A stretch of DNA of 64,000 nt from an uncultured Collinsella sp. (GTDB lineage: Bacteria > Actinomycetota > Coriobacteriia > Coriobacteriales > Coriobacteriaceae). Position numbers and translations under genes: made by a program. The DNA is taken from the NCBI GenBank assembly GCA_900541695.1, contig UQKL01000003.1, positions 74,740 to 138,739 of the forward strand. The letters are read 5' to 3'. Shown piece after piece: positions 7,573 through 17,225 of this stretch (position 1 is its first letter; the number at the start of each line of letters is the position of its first letter). Under the pieces are notes generated by a model. The model made no database searches and had not been told where the DNA came from. It saw only the letters and a program-made list of their open reading frames with translations.

Positions 7573-10500
7573 ATGGATCTTTCGACCTTGATGCCGCAAC
7601 AGCTGCAGATCGTCAAGACGCTCGACCGTCCGCTGTTTGTCTCGGCGGGCGCCGGCTCGGGCAAGACCTTTACCCTCACGCGCCGCATCGTCTACGCGCT
7701 CTCGCCCGAATCCGGTCCGTTCGTTGAGCATTTGGACCAGGTGCTCGCCATTACCTTTACCAAAGATGCCGCGGCCGAGATCCGTGACCGCGTGCGCCGC
7801 GCGCTCATCGACGAGGGCATGGACGAGGAGGCCCTGACCGTCGACGACGCATGGATCTCGACCATTCACGGCATGTGCTCGCGTATCCTGCGCGCGCACG
7901 CGTTGGAGCTGGGCATCGATCCCGAGTTCACGGTGCTCATCGATACCGACGAGCTTATGGACCAGGCTGTTGAGCATGTGCTGGGTCGCGCGACGGCACC
8001 CGATGCCGCCCCCGAGCTCGCGGCATCGCTCAAGGCCCTCTACGCCTGGTATCCCATGGCGGGCGAGGGCGGCCCCTTTGGCGCCGGCACGACCATCAAG
8101 GGTCTGGTACGCGACCTGCTGGAGCTCTCGAGCCAGTTGCCGGGCGGCATGGACGATGTGTGCGTGGCGCGCGGCCAAGCTGACACTTCGGCGCTTGCCG
8201 ACGCCTATCGCGCGGCGTTGGGTGCGAGCAAGGCCGCGACCGAGAAGGCACAAGTGGCACTCGACGCCATCGACGCGTTTGAGGCGAGCGGTAAAACCAT
8301 GGAGGATGCGGCGCGGCTCATGATGTCGTGCACCATGCCGCGGGCGAGCAAGGCGTTCCCCAAGGAGCAGGTCGAGCTGCTCAAGGCCGAGGCCGCCGAT
8401 GCATTTATCAATATCGTGCTTGCCTGCGGTGGCCCGGCGCTCGATGCACTGGTGGACTTGGCCCGCTCTGTAGAGGCTGAGTACCGCGCACTGAAGGCCG
8501 GCCAGTCTGCCCTCGACAACAACGACCTGCTGCGCATGGCCTACGAGGCGCTGCGCGACTACCCGGCCATTCGAGCGGCATATGAGGGCCGCTTTAAGAT
8601 GGTCATGATCGACGAGTTCCAGGATACCGACCAGATGCAGGTCGATTTGATTCGCTATCTGACGGGTGCGGGGGAGCGTGCGCTGTGTACCGTGGGCGAT
8701 GCGCAGCAGTCGATCTATCGCTTCCGCGGCGCCGAGGTCGAGGTGTTCCGTCGCCAGGAGCGCAAGGTGGGCTCGTCTGCTGCGCCCGAGGCGACTGCCG
8801 TCGCCGACGCCCCTGCTGGCGAGCTCGTTAAGCTCGTGCGCAACTTCCGCAGCCACGACGAGGTGCTGCGCTATGTGGCACGCGTCTTCGACGGCGATGA
8901 CGGCGGCCTGATGCAGGGCTTTTTGGATCTTGAGGCGAGCGACGGCCGCAAGGACACGCTGGTGGCAGACGCCTCGCGTCGCCAGGCCCTCTTTGTTGCC
9001 GGCGGCAGTACGCAGGAACGTACACAGGCCAAGGCCCGTGCGATCGCCGAGCGATTCCGCGCGCTTGCCGATGCCGGCCAGCCCCAGGGCGGCATGGTGC
9101 TGCTACTGGGCCGCATGACCAACGCAGACGTCTACGCACAGGCTTTCCGCGATCAGGGGCTCGACTGCGTGATCGCGGGTGGCTCTGTCTTTGCCCAGGC
9201 AGCCGAGGTGCAGACGGTGCGTGCTCTGGTGTGCGCGCTTGCCAATCCGGCCGATACGGCGCAGGGCCTCATGCCGCTGCTGGCATCGCCGATGTTTGCG
9301 CTGGGCGCCCAGGAGTTTTTGGCGCTGGCGACCAAGCTGGACGACCAGACGGGGGAGACCTCGCGCCGCAACATCGACGCGGGCATCATGAGCGATTGTG
9401 ACGTGCCGGGGCTGCGGGACCTGCCGCTGCTGACGCGCGCCCGCGAGGTGTTGCGCCATGCGCTTCGTCGGGTGGGGCGCGATTCGTTCGCCGTCATCGC
9501 GCGCGATGCCGTCAATGCCTCGGGCTGGTTTGTACGCCTGACAAAGCGCGGCCCCGAGGGCAAGGCGATTGCCGCCAACGTGCTCAAGGCGCTCGATGCC
9601 GTTGCCGAGGCGGAGGCCGAGCTCGGCAACTCGCCGCGCTCCATTGCGCTCGCTTTCGACCGCTTCTTGGCGGGCAAGGAGGCGCCGGGCGCGCTTAACG
9701 AGGAAGGCGGCGGCGCGGTGCGCATCATGACGGTGCATGCGTCCAAGGGTCTGGAGTATCCGGTCGTAGCGGTTGCCGAGTGTTTTGGCGTTCGTAAGTC
9801 CTCGGGTGCGGCACAGATGGGTCGCGTCGAGGGCGGAGCGCAGATCGTGGCGCTGCCGGCACGCTTCGACGGCGTTAAGCTCGCCGACGGAACCTTTGTG
9901 AAGGGCGACGACGTCAAAAAGCAGTTTGAGCATGCGTTTAAGGGCAAGGGCACGTCGTTGTGGCTGCCGCCAGAGCTCATGGAGGACGTCTGTGCGACGG
10001 GCTCTCCCGCCGAGGCATTTGCCCGCCTGCGCGACGACGACCTGCAGCTTTCGCTCGAGGAGCGGGCCCGCTTGCTCTATGTTGCCATGACGCGTGCGCG
10101 AGAGCTGGTGATCTTGGCGATGGATGCCGGCGTGAGCCGTGGCAAGGTGTGTGCGCCGACCTTCGACGTTGAGACCGATCTGACCTACGACGTTCTGCGC
10201 CGTATTTTGCCGACCGACGCTCTGGACATGCCGCAGCTCGATGCCGACCGCCTGGTGTTCGACAACTCCCGGCCGGGCGACTACGAGCTTATCTCGCTCG
10301 CGAACTTTACCTTTGGCGAGCAGGCGTTTGAGGCCAACGCTTCACTGGATGCCGAGGGCAGGCTTGTCCGCGGCGATGCGGAGCCGGAGAGTGCCGATGC
10401 AGATGCCCGCGCCGCCGTTCCCGGTCCTGCCGACCCCGAGCCCGATGCGTTTGAGCTCGTGTATCCCCAGGCGGTGGGCGTGCGCATGGGCACCTGCCCG

Positions 10501-11196
10501 TATCCGGAGCGCGATTCGTACAGCTACTCGTCAATTGCCGCGGCGCTTCATGCCGAGTCCGAGGACCGTGCCGCCGAGGCACACGTGCCCATGGACGAGG
10601 CCGGCGATGATGCGGAGTCGGATGGTTCCGAGATGACGGATGCAGACGTGGCCGCCGTCGAGCCTGCCGGCAACCCCATGGCGCTGGGCTCGGCGTTCCA
10701 TGCCGCCTGCCAGTGGCTGATCGAGATGGGTGCCGATGCGCTGCCCGCCGAGCGTGCCGACGCCCTGGCTCGCCTGTGGCGCCTGACGCTGGAACAGCGC
10801 GAACGCTTCGACGTTGCCCTGGATCGCTGGCTCAAGTCGGCGGTCCGTGCCGAGCTGCTTGCCTGGCCGTGCGTTCGCGCCGAGGTGCCGTTCTTTTCGC
10901 TGGGCTGCGAGGATGAGGACATCGCTCGCTACGGTGCCTATGCCGAGGGCGCCATCGATGCACTGGCCACCGACCCGGCCGATCCGTCACGCGCACTGGT
11001 CATCGATTACAAGACAGGCGGCACACCGGACGAGACGTCGGAACAGCTGCAGGAGAAGCACGCCCTGCAGGCGCGTGTCTACGCCGATGTTCTGCACAAG
11101 ACGGGCTTTGAGGCCGTGACCGTCAAGTTCGTCCGCGTGGAGCAAGTCGACCTCGCCAACCCGTGCGAGCCTCAGGTGGTCACCTACAGCCTCTAG
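7573..11196 (+). CDS. addA: ATP-dependent helicase/nuclease AddA (UvrD/REP type)
   Basis: A 1207-aa superfamily 1A helicase-nuclease that should unwind and degrade double-stranded ends to produce recombinogenic 3' tails. Walker A AGAGSGKT is at residues 25-32, Walker B MIDEFQDTD near 345, motif III GDAQQSIYRFRGA near 375, TVHASKGLEYPVVAV near 720, and the motif VI region LLYVAMTRAREL near 835. A C-terminal RecB-type nuclease follows: ALVIDYKTGG near 1140 and QARVYADVL near 1170. The linker around 915-1020 is unusually acidic and Ala-rich (ESADADARAA, AEAHVPMDEAGDDAESDGSE). The start has an AAGGAGG ribosome-binding site overlapping the end of the upstream AddB-like gene. Confidence 0.93.
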   Translation: MDLSTLMPQQLQIVKTLDRPLFVSAGAGSGKTFTLTRRIVYALSPESGPFVEHLDQVLAITFTKDAAAEIRDRVRRALIDEGMDEEALTVDDAWISTIHGMCSRILRAHALELGIDPEFTVLIDTDELMDQAVEHVLGRATAPDAAPELAASLKALYAWYPMAGEGGPFGAGTTIKGLVRDLLELSSQLPGGMDDVCVARGQADTSALADAYRAALGASKAATEKAQVALDAIDAFEASGKTMEDAARLMMSCTMPRASKAFPKEQVELLKAEAADAFINIVLACGGPALDALVDLARSVEAEYRALKAGQSALDNNDLLRMAYEALRDYPAIRAAYEGRFKMVMIDEFQDTDQMQVDLIRYLTGAGERALCTVGDAQQSIYRFRGAEVEVFRRQERKVGSSAAPEATAVADAPAGELVKLVRNFRSHDEVLRYVARVFDGDDGGLMQGFLDLEASDGRKDTLVADASRRQALFVAGGSTQERTQAKARAIAERFRALADAGQPQGGMVLLLGRMTNADVYAQAFRDQGLDCVIAGGSVFAQAAEVQTVRALVCALANPADTAQGLMPLLASPMFALGAQEFLALATKLDDQTGETSRRNIDAGIMSDCDVPGLRDLPLLTRAREVLRHALRRVGRDSFAVIARDAVNASGWFVRLTKRGPEGKAIAANVLKALDAVAEAEAELGNSPRSIALAFDRFLAGKEAPGALNEEGGGAVRIMTVHASKGLEYPVVAVAECFGVRKSSGAAQMGRVEGGAQIVALPARFDGVKLADGTFVKGDDVKKQFEHAFKGKGTSLWLPPELMEDVCATGSPAEAFARLRDDDLQLSLEERARLLYVAMTRARELVILAMDAGVSRGKVCAPTFDVETDLTYDVLRRILPTDALDMPQLDADRLVFDNSRPGDYELISLANFTFGEQAFEANASLDAEGRLVRGDAEPESADADARAAVPGPADPEPDAFELVYPQAVGVRMGTCPYPERDSYSYSSIAAALHAESEDRAAEAHVPMDEAGDDAESDGSEMTDADVAAVEPAGNPMALGSAFHAACQWLIEMGADALPAERADALARLWRLTLEQRERFDVALDRWLKSAVRAELLAWPCVRAEVPFFSLGCEDEDIARYGAYAEGAIDALATDPADPSRALVIDYKTGGTPDETSEQLQEKHALQARVYADVLHKTGFEAVTVKFVRVEQVDLANPCEPQVVTYSL

Positions 11197-11207
11197 CCCT
11201 CAATAAC

Positions 11208-11270
11208 TTGCGGTGGAATACGGACTGTTTTGGCCAAAAAAGCCGCCAAACAGTCCGCATTTCACCGCAA
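11208..11270. repeat. 63-bp long palindrome (copy 1) downstream of addA
   Basis: A 23-base left arm starting TTGCGGTGGAATACGG pairs almost perfectly with a right arm ending CACCGCAA. The loop contains TTGGCCAAAAAAGCC. It begins 12 bases after the addA stop. A second element of exactly 63 bases with the same tips and the same TTGGCC and AAACAG blocks, but otherwise different, compensated arms, is at 60835-60897. It could double as a transcript end, but there is no T-run. Confidence 0.75.
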
Positions 11271-11331
11271 CGCATGGGAGAGCCTGGGGCGGTACAATGG
11301 CTCGAACGGTTCAAACGAATAAGGAGCCATC

Positions 11332-11841
11332 ATGCAGCTCGCCAAAACGCTTAAGGTGACGCCGGAGGAGCTTTTTGACGCTCTGGCGGGGTCCATCATG
11401 CAGGATATCGAGAACGCCACGGGCAAGCGTCCCAGCCGCAACAAGCTCAACGGCTATAAGTACGAGAAGCGCGCCCAGTCCGCAAAAGGCAAGGCCAAGG
11501 GCATGGCGATCAAGGTTAAAATCAAGCACTTTGACTACCCGTGTCTCTATGAGGTCCGTTTTCAGTATGCGGCGGGCATCAATACTATGCGCTATGAGGT
11601 TGCACCTGCTGGCGATGGTGCCTGCGAGCTCACCTATACCGAGGATTTTCAGGGTGTGGGTGGCAACACGTCTGGCACGCGCGGCAAGCTCGGCCTCTTC
11701 TTCTATGAGCGCAAGCTCAAGAGCCACGCCAACCAGACGATTGATCAAATCGTCAAATACATCGAGGGTGAGCGCCGCGTAAAGGCTAATCCCGCCTTCG
11801 CCGATGATGCTGCCGAAAACGCTTCGGATGTATTCCATTGA
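11332..11841 (+). CDS. DUF3284-type protein
   Basis: A 169-aa cytoplasmic protein resembling the DUF3284 family by its N-terminus (MQLAKTLKVTPEELFDAL then ATGKRPSRNKLNGYKYEK) and alternating beta strands, as in SRPBCC-like folds. A short Asp/Glu-Ala-rich tail follows. An AAGGAG ribosome-binding site lies 6-7 bases upstream, and a -10-like TACAAT lies at about 11293. Family function is unknown. Family assignment is from memory of the pattern and is moderately secure. Confidence 0.7.
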   Translation: MQLAKTLKVTPEELFDALAGSIMQDIENATGKRPSRNKLNGYKYEKRAQSAKGKAKGMAIKVKIKHFDYPCLYEVRFQYAAGINTMRYEVAPAGDGACELTYTEDFQGVGGNTSGTRGKLGLFFYERKLKSHANQTIDQIVKYIEGERRVKANPAFADDAAENASDVFH

Positions 11842-11944
11842 TACCCTGTGCAAAAGCTTTACCGCTCTTCACATCAACTGTGAACACTTCAGGCTTCGAG
11901 TCAGTAGCGAGCGGCCCGACAAAAGTAGTTGATGGAAGTGCCAA

Positions 11945-13144
11945 ATGAATAAGAATGCCGCTACGCAACTGCACATCTATTCCGCCTTTTTCGTTCTCGC
12001 GGGATTTGTTTTAAATCGGGGAGTGTTTCTACTTTTCCTTGCGGAGAAAGGAATGTCTGTCACGGAAATCGCGCTTTATCAAGCCCTGTTTAACATTACA
12101 ACGGTCGTCCTCGAGCTGCCAACAGGGCTGATAGGCGATTTCTTTGGAAAGAAGTTTTCGATTCAAGTGGGCGTGCTGCTGCTTTTCTTCCATACGGCTG
12201 GCATGCTGTTGCTCTCAGGTCCCTTTCTTGTCGTGCTTTCCCTTGTTGAGGCACTCGCCTACTCCCTTCAATCGGGATCCGAACAAGCACTTTTATATGA
12301 AATTGCCCGGAATGCCGGTCAAGGAGAGCGCTTCCTCACTATCAATGCTCGGCTGCTTGCCGCACAATCAATCGCTACGGGAATGGCAATTGTGCTCGGA
12401 TCTTTCATTGCCCAAGTATCTTGGAGCGCCCTCTACGTATGTGTCTCCGTTTTCTATCTCCTGCAGCTTTTCCTTCTGTATCCCATTGAGAGGACGGAAG
12501 CGACCCGTTCTGAAAGCTCTGAAAAGGGAAGGTTTGACGTAGCCAAGATCTTCAGACGCGAAACCTGGTGCATTGGAGAATCCGCTTTTGCGGTGTTGCT
12601 TCTTCTAATCGGCACAAGCATGCTCGATGGATTCTATGGGAGTTATTACAACTTGAATCAGTTGGTATTCGACGCATTTGATGCTCCCGTCTCCATAATA
12701 GGAATCTTTTTCGGTGCATCCTATGCAGTAAATGCGACGGCCTACATTGCAGCAGATTTCTTCTCATTGCGTTTCGGGAAAAGAAATACCATGCTCGGCT
12801 CGATGCTAATCGAGGCTGGCCTTTTCATGATTCTTCCGTGGTTCGCTTCAAATCCGCTGTGTTTGTTTGGCCTTAGCATGGTGCTTTGTTTTCTCCCAGA
12901 AGTGGTGTACATCACTTCGGAAAACTTAATCCAAGACGCGATAGCGGACGATCTCCGCGCGACGATCCTTTCCGTCGCGTCTCTGGTAAGGGCTCTCTTT
13001 TCTGCAGTGTTTTTCTCCATATTTGGACATGTGTTGGGGTTATATCCCATTCAGATAGCGCTCGGTATTATTGGTGCAATCGCGATAGCAATTACCGCCG
13101 TTGTTTCATTAAAAATGGTTGGAATACAGGTCTCCAAGAATTGA
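11945..13144 (+). CDS. MFS transporter, probably horizontally acquired
   Basis: A 399-aa major facilitator with about 12 hydrophobic segments. The loop between helices 2 and 3 reads ELPTGLIGDFFGKK, the MFS motif A position (GxxxDxxGxK). Substrate is unknown; the ELPTG-type signature is common in small uncharacterised exporters. The base composition is clearly more AT-rich than all neighbours, with AT-ending codons (ATT, TTT, AAT) that flanking genes avoid, so transfer is likely. A GGAAG ribosome-binding site precedes the ATG. No mobile-element gene flanks it. The 240 bases downstream (13145-13383) share the mixed composition. Confidence 0.85.
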   Translation: MNKNAATQLHIYSAFFVLAGFVLNRGVFLLFLAEKGMSVTEIALYQALFNITTVVLELPTGLIGDFFGKKFSIQVGVLLLFFHTAGMLLLSGPFLVVLSLVEALAYSLQSGSEQALLYEIARNAGQGERFLTINARLLAAQSIATGMAIVLGSFIAQVSWSALYVCVSVFYLLQLFLLYPIERTEATRSESSEKGRFDVAKIFRRETWCIGESAFAVLLLLIGTSMLDGFYGSYYNLNQLVFDAFDAPVSIIGIFFGASYAVNATAYIAADFFSLRFGKRNTMLGSMLIEAGLFMILPWFASNPLCLFGLSMVLCFLPEVVYITSENLIQDAIADDLRATILSVASLVRALFSAVFFSIFGHVLGLYPIQIALGIIGAIAIAITAVVSLKMVGIQVSKN

Positions 13145-13383
13145 TATATCGATTGACGAGCTATCCGAAGCGTCGAGCCTTCTTGATGGACATGACTATT
13201 CGTCACAAATCATTCCGCGCATCGCCGGGGTTCCAGTAATACTCGATGCATCGGGATGCCCTCATTCCCTTTTTGAAGGTCCCAAATTGACTACCCGTGT
13301 GGGTTTGGCTAGGTTCGGGTGCCGTCCGCGCCGTGCGGTAAAATCGTTCAGTCAGAACACGAACCCGCATCGGAGCTCATCAC
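13145..13383. other. Intergenic stretch between the MFS gene and dnaE
   Basis: No supported gene. The first ~150 bases keep the AT-richer composition of the transporter and may be the remnant tail of the same insertion. The last ~50 bases hold a -10-like TAAAAT at about 13337-13342 that fits a dnaE promoter. Confidence 0.4.
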
Positions 13384-16300
13384 ATGGCATTCGTCCATCT
13401 GCACAATCACACTGTTTTCTCCATGCTCGACGGCGCAACCCGTATCCAGGATATGGTCAACCGCGCCGTAGAGCTGGGCATGCCCGCCGTCGCCATTACC
13501 GACCACGGCTACATGTATGGCGTGCCCGACCTGGCGCTGGCCTGCGACGCCGTCAACCACAACACGCCTGAGTACAAAACCTGGAGTCACGACAAGGCCT
13601 TTTTGGAAAAGGATCGCCGCGACGAGCTGGTGGAGCCCGATCCCGAGGAAAACCCGCGCGAGCATGCCCAGTATGTGAAGGACATGGCCATGTGGGACGA
13701 GAAGGGCAACATCGACGAGCTCAAGCCGCCTCTGGTCATCAAGCCCATCTTTGGCTGCGAGGTCTACTTTACGCCGGACGAGACCCTTGCTCGCGACCAT
13801 AAGCCCGAGCTCTACCACATGATCCTTCTGGCCAAGGACCAGGAGGGCTACGTCAACCTGATGCAGACGGTCTCCGAGGCAGCCGTGCAGGGCTTTTACT
13901 ACAAGCCCCGCGTGACGCTCGACAACCTACGCCGCCACGCCAAGGGCATGATCTGCACCAGCGCCTGCATCGCCGGCATCATTCCCAAATACATCGACCG
14001 CGGTGACATGGAGGGCGCCATCAAGTGGGCCGAGACCTTCCGTGATACCTTCGAACCTGGCGACTTTTATATCGAGATCCAGGAACACGGCATCACCACC
14101 GACAACGGCCTGACCGATGAGCAGATGGACCGCACGCTCATCGACATCGCCAAGCAGGTAGGCGTCAAGGTCATCGCCACCAACGACTTCCACTACCTGC
14201 GCCGCGAGGACGCTCCCGTGCAGGACGTCATCATGTGCATCGGCATGAACGCCAAGGTCGACGACCCCAATCGCATGCGCATGACTGGCTCGGAGTTTTA
14301 CATGAAGACCGAGGAGGAGATGCGGGCGATGTTCCCGTATTGCCCCGAGGCCTGCGACAACACGCTCGAGATCGCCGACAAGTGCTACGTCGAGCTGGAC
14401 TGGGACTCCATCATCCTGCCGCGCTTCCCGTTGCTCGACCCCGGCGAGACGCACGAGAGTCAGTTTCGCCGCGAGTGCGAGAAGGGCCTGCGCCAGCACT
14501 ACGGTGACGACTGGGCCACGCGCGAGATCGGTGGCGTCAACATCAAAGAGCGCTTTGAGTACGAATACAAAGTCATCTGCGACAAGGGCTTTGCCGCCTA
14601 CTTTTTGATTGTTGCCGAGTACGTGCAATGGGCCAAGGACAACGGCATCGGCGTCGGCCCCGGCCGTGGCTCGGCTGCCGGCGCTATCGTCGCCTACGCC
14701 ATGAACATCACCGCGTTCGATCCGCTCGAGAACGGCCTGATGTTCGAGAGGTTCCTGTCCCCGCAGCGTACCGAGATGCCCGATATCGATATGGACTTCG
14801 ACGATGAGCGGCGCCTCGAGGTCGTGGAGCACGTTCGCCAGCTCTACGGCCCCGAGAAGGTCACCCACGTCATCACCTACTCGACCATTAAGGCCAAGCA
14901 GGCCATCAACGACGCCGCTCGCGTCCTGGACTACCCGGTCTACATGGGCCAGCGTCTGTCCAAGATGGTCTCGAGCGACCCCAAGGTCAAGCTCAAGCAG
15001 GTGCTCGAAAAGCAACCCGGCAAAGAGGACCTGTTTAACCCCGATTTTGCCGAGGCATATAAAAAGGACGACGACGCCCGCCGCATCATCGACACGGCGC
15101 TCTCAATCGAGGGCCTCACCCGTGGCGAGGGCGTGCACGCGTGCGCCGTTCTGATCTGTCGCGACCCCGTCAACGAGCACGTGCCCACCAAGCTCGACAC
15201 CAAGGGCGGCGTCGAGATTACCCAGTACGAGGGCCATACCGTTGCCGATATGGGCCTGCTCAAGATGGACTTCTTGGGCCTACGCACGCTGACGGTTATC
15301 TCCAAGGCCAAGGCCAACATCAAGAAGAACTTCGGCATCGACATCAAAGAGGAAGAGATTCCCTTTGACGACCCCGAGATCTTTAAGCTCATGGGCTCCG
15401 GCCACACCGCCGGCGTCTTCCAGGTCGAGTCCGCCGGCATGACGGCCACGATCAAGAACATGAAGCCCACCGAGTACAAGCACGTCGTGGCATTGATCGC
15501 CCTGTACCGCCCGGGCCCGCTGGGCGCCGGCATGGTTTCGTCCTACATCAACCGTATGAACGGCAAGGAGCCGGCGGTCTCCTATGACGACCGCCTGGAC
15601 GACATCCTAGGCGAAACCTACGGCACCATGGTCTACCAGGAGCAGGTTATGCTCATCTCCGTCGAGATGTGCGGCTTCTCCAAGGGCGAATCGGACTCGC
15701 GTATCCGTAAGCCCGTGGCTAAGAAAAAGATCAAGCTGCTCACGTCGACGGTGCTGCACTGGGAGGATGGCTCGGACGAGACCACCTACGACCACTGGAT
15801 GAACGGCGCTATCAAGAACAACTACACGCGCGAGGTCGCCCAGAAGATTTGGGACGATGTTCTCGAGTTCGCATCTTACGCCTTCAACAAGTCGCACTCC
15901 GCCGGCTACGCCATTCTGGTTATGCAGACGGCGTGGCTCAAGGCGCACTATCCGCACGAGTACATGGCGGCCGTTTTGACGTCCTATACGGGCAAGACCG
16001 ACAAGATCGTGCACTACGTCTCGGCATGCCGTCACGACGGCATCCCCGTGCTGTCGCCAGATGTCAACGAGTCCGGTACCGAGTTCACGGCTACCAAGGA
16101 GGGCGTACGCTTTGGTCTGGCCGGCATCCGCGGCGTGGGCACCGGCGTGGCGCAGGCGATTATCGCCGAGCGCGAGGCGGGCGGCCCGTTCAAGACGCTG
16201 CACGATTTTGTCGAGCGCGTGGACTCCAGCCAGGCGAACCGTCGCGTGATTGAATCGCTCATCAAGGCAGGCGCCTTCGACTCCACGGGGTATCCGCGCC

Positions 16301-17187
16301 GCCAGATGATGCACTTTGTGGATAAGAACAACCCCGAGAACATCATCGATGCCGCCGTGAAGCGCCAAAAGGATCGTGCGAGCGGCCAGACGTCCTTCTT
16401 CGACATGTTCGGCGATGTCGAGGGCTCGGGCTTTGAGGTGAGCGTGCCCGATCCGGACGGCCAGGAGTGGGACCGCCACCTTAAGCTGAGCCAGGAGAAG
16501 GAGGTTCTGGGCATCTACGTCTCGGACCACCCGCTGCGCCCGTTTGAGTATGCGCTCAGCAAAGCGCGCGACTTCTCGTTCTCGCAGATCGACACCGGCT
16601 ACGAGGTGCAAAACCCCACGGGCGGTACCATCAACCAGGAGATTCCCGAGGGCAAGGCGCTGTGGTGGGCCGGTATGGTCTCGAGCGTATCCAAGCGCGT
16701 GACCAAAAACGGCGACCCCATGGGTATTGTGCAGCTCGAGGACATGGAAGGCGAGGCCACGGTCGTGGTGTTCCCCAAGACCTACAAGGAGGCCGAGGGG
16801 TACCTGTACGGCGAGGTCGATCCCGAGACCGGTGCGCAGCTGTCTGATGCGTTTGTTCGCATTAAGGGCAAGCTCGAGCGTTCGGACCGCGGCGACCAGA
16901 TCATCGCGCAGGAGATCGTGCCGCTTGAGCTTAACGAGGAGAACAACAAGCCCAAGGTGTTTGAGGTCATGGTGCCCAACAGCCGCTTTAGCCAGGGCAA
17001 TATGGCGCGTCTTGCCACGGTGCTTACCGCCAACCCGGGCGGCGACCGCGTGGAGATCTTTATCGAGCAGGTGGACGGGCGCGTACTGCGTGCCGAGGTG
17101 CCGGCCAAGGTCAACGCACGCTCGATTCCGCTGCTGGCAGAGGCCAAGGCCATCGTCGGCAACCAAGGCCGCGTGACGGTGATCTAG
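13384..17187 (+). CDS. dnaE: DNA polymerase III alpha subunit
   Basis: The 1267-aa replicative polymerase subunit of the DnaE type. The PHP domain is at the N-terminus (HLHNHT at residues 5-10; ITDHG near 40). The palm contains GPGRGSAAGAIVAY near 430 and the catalytic triplet PDIDMDF near 464-470. FNKSHSAGYA lies near 835. The C-terminal part holds a helix-hairpin-helix region (GIRGVGTGVAQAII) and an OB-fold (KGEVWWAGMVSSV-like). The PHP domain appears interrupted by an extra ~50-residue segment (residues 60-110), which some actinobacterial DnaE proteins also carry. A GGAG ribosome-binding site is 9 bases upstream. An SNF2 gene follows after 38 bases. Confidence 0.97.
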   Translation: MAFVHLHNHTVFSMLDGATRIQDMVNRAVELGMPAVAITDHGYMYGVPDLALACDAVNHNTPEYKTWSHDKAFLEKDRRDELVEPDPEENPREHAQYVKDMAMWDEKGNIDELKPPLVIKPIFGCEVYFTPDETLARDHKPELYHMILLAKDQEGYVNLMQTVSEAAVQGFYYKPRVTLDNLRRHAKGMICTSACIAGIIPKYIDRGDMEGAIKWAETFRDTFEPGDFYIEIQEHGITTDNGLTDEQMDRTLIDIAKQVGVKVIATNDFHYLRREDAPVQDVIMCIGMNAKVDDPNRMRMTGSEFYMKTEEEMRAMFPYCPEACDNTLEIADKCYVELDWDSIILPRFPLLDPGETHESQFRRECEKGLRQHYGDDWATREIGGVNIKERFEYEYKVICDKGFAAYFLIVAEYVQWAKDNGIGVGPGRGSAAGAIVAYAMNITAFDPLENGLMFERFLSPQRTEMPDIDMDFDDERRLEVVEHVRQLYGPEKVTHVITYSTIKAKQAINDAARVLDYPVYMGQRLSKMVSSDPKVKLKQVLEKQPGKEDLFNPDFAEAYKKDDDARRIIDTALSIEGLTRGEGVHACAVLICRDPVNEHVPTKLDTKGGVEITQYEGHTVADMGLLKMDFLGLRTLTVISKAKANIKKNFGIDIKEEEIPFDDPEIFKLMGSGHTAGVFQVESAGMTATIKNMKPTEYKHVVALIALYRPGPLGAGMVSSYINRMNGKEPAVSYDDRLDDILGETYGTMVYQEQVMLISVEMCGFSKGESDSRIRKPVAKKKIKLLTSTVLHWEDGSDETTYDHWMNGAIKNNYTREVAQKIWDDVLEFASYAFNKSHSAGYAILVMQTAWLKAHYPHEYMAAVLTSYTGKTDKIVHYVSACRHDGIPVLSPDVNESGTEFTATKEGVRFGLAGIRGVGTGVAQAIIAEREAGGPFKTLHDFVERVDSSQANRRVIESLIKAGAFDSTGYPRRQMMHFVDKNNPENIIDAAVKRQKDRASGQTSFFDMFGDVEGSGFEVSVPDPDGQEWDRHLKLSQEKEVLGIYVSDHPLRPFEYALSKARDFSFSQIDTGYEVQNPTGGTINQEIPEGKALWWAGMVSSVSKRVTKNGDPMGIVQLEDMEGEATVVVFPKTYKEAEGYLYGEVDPETGAQLSDAFVRIKGKLERSDRGDQIIAQEIVPLELNEENNKPKVFEVMVPNSRFSQGNMARLATVLTANPGGDRVEIFIEQVDGRVLRAEVPAKVNARSIPLLAEAKAIVGNQGRVTVI

Positions 17188-17225
17188 GGACGGCGTTGCT
17201 GGTCCGCGCGAGATTGGAGGAAGTG

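Noticed and set aside
6652-8856. 734-codon minus-strand open frame across the addB-addA junction
   Set aside because: Antisense shadow of two well-supported genes; it spans both of them and has no plausible protein character.
13119-13571. 150-codon plus-strand frame overlapping the start of dnaE
   Set aside because: The second half is out of frame within dnaE. The first half has no start with an SD and no recognisable protein character.
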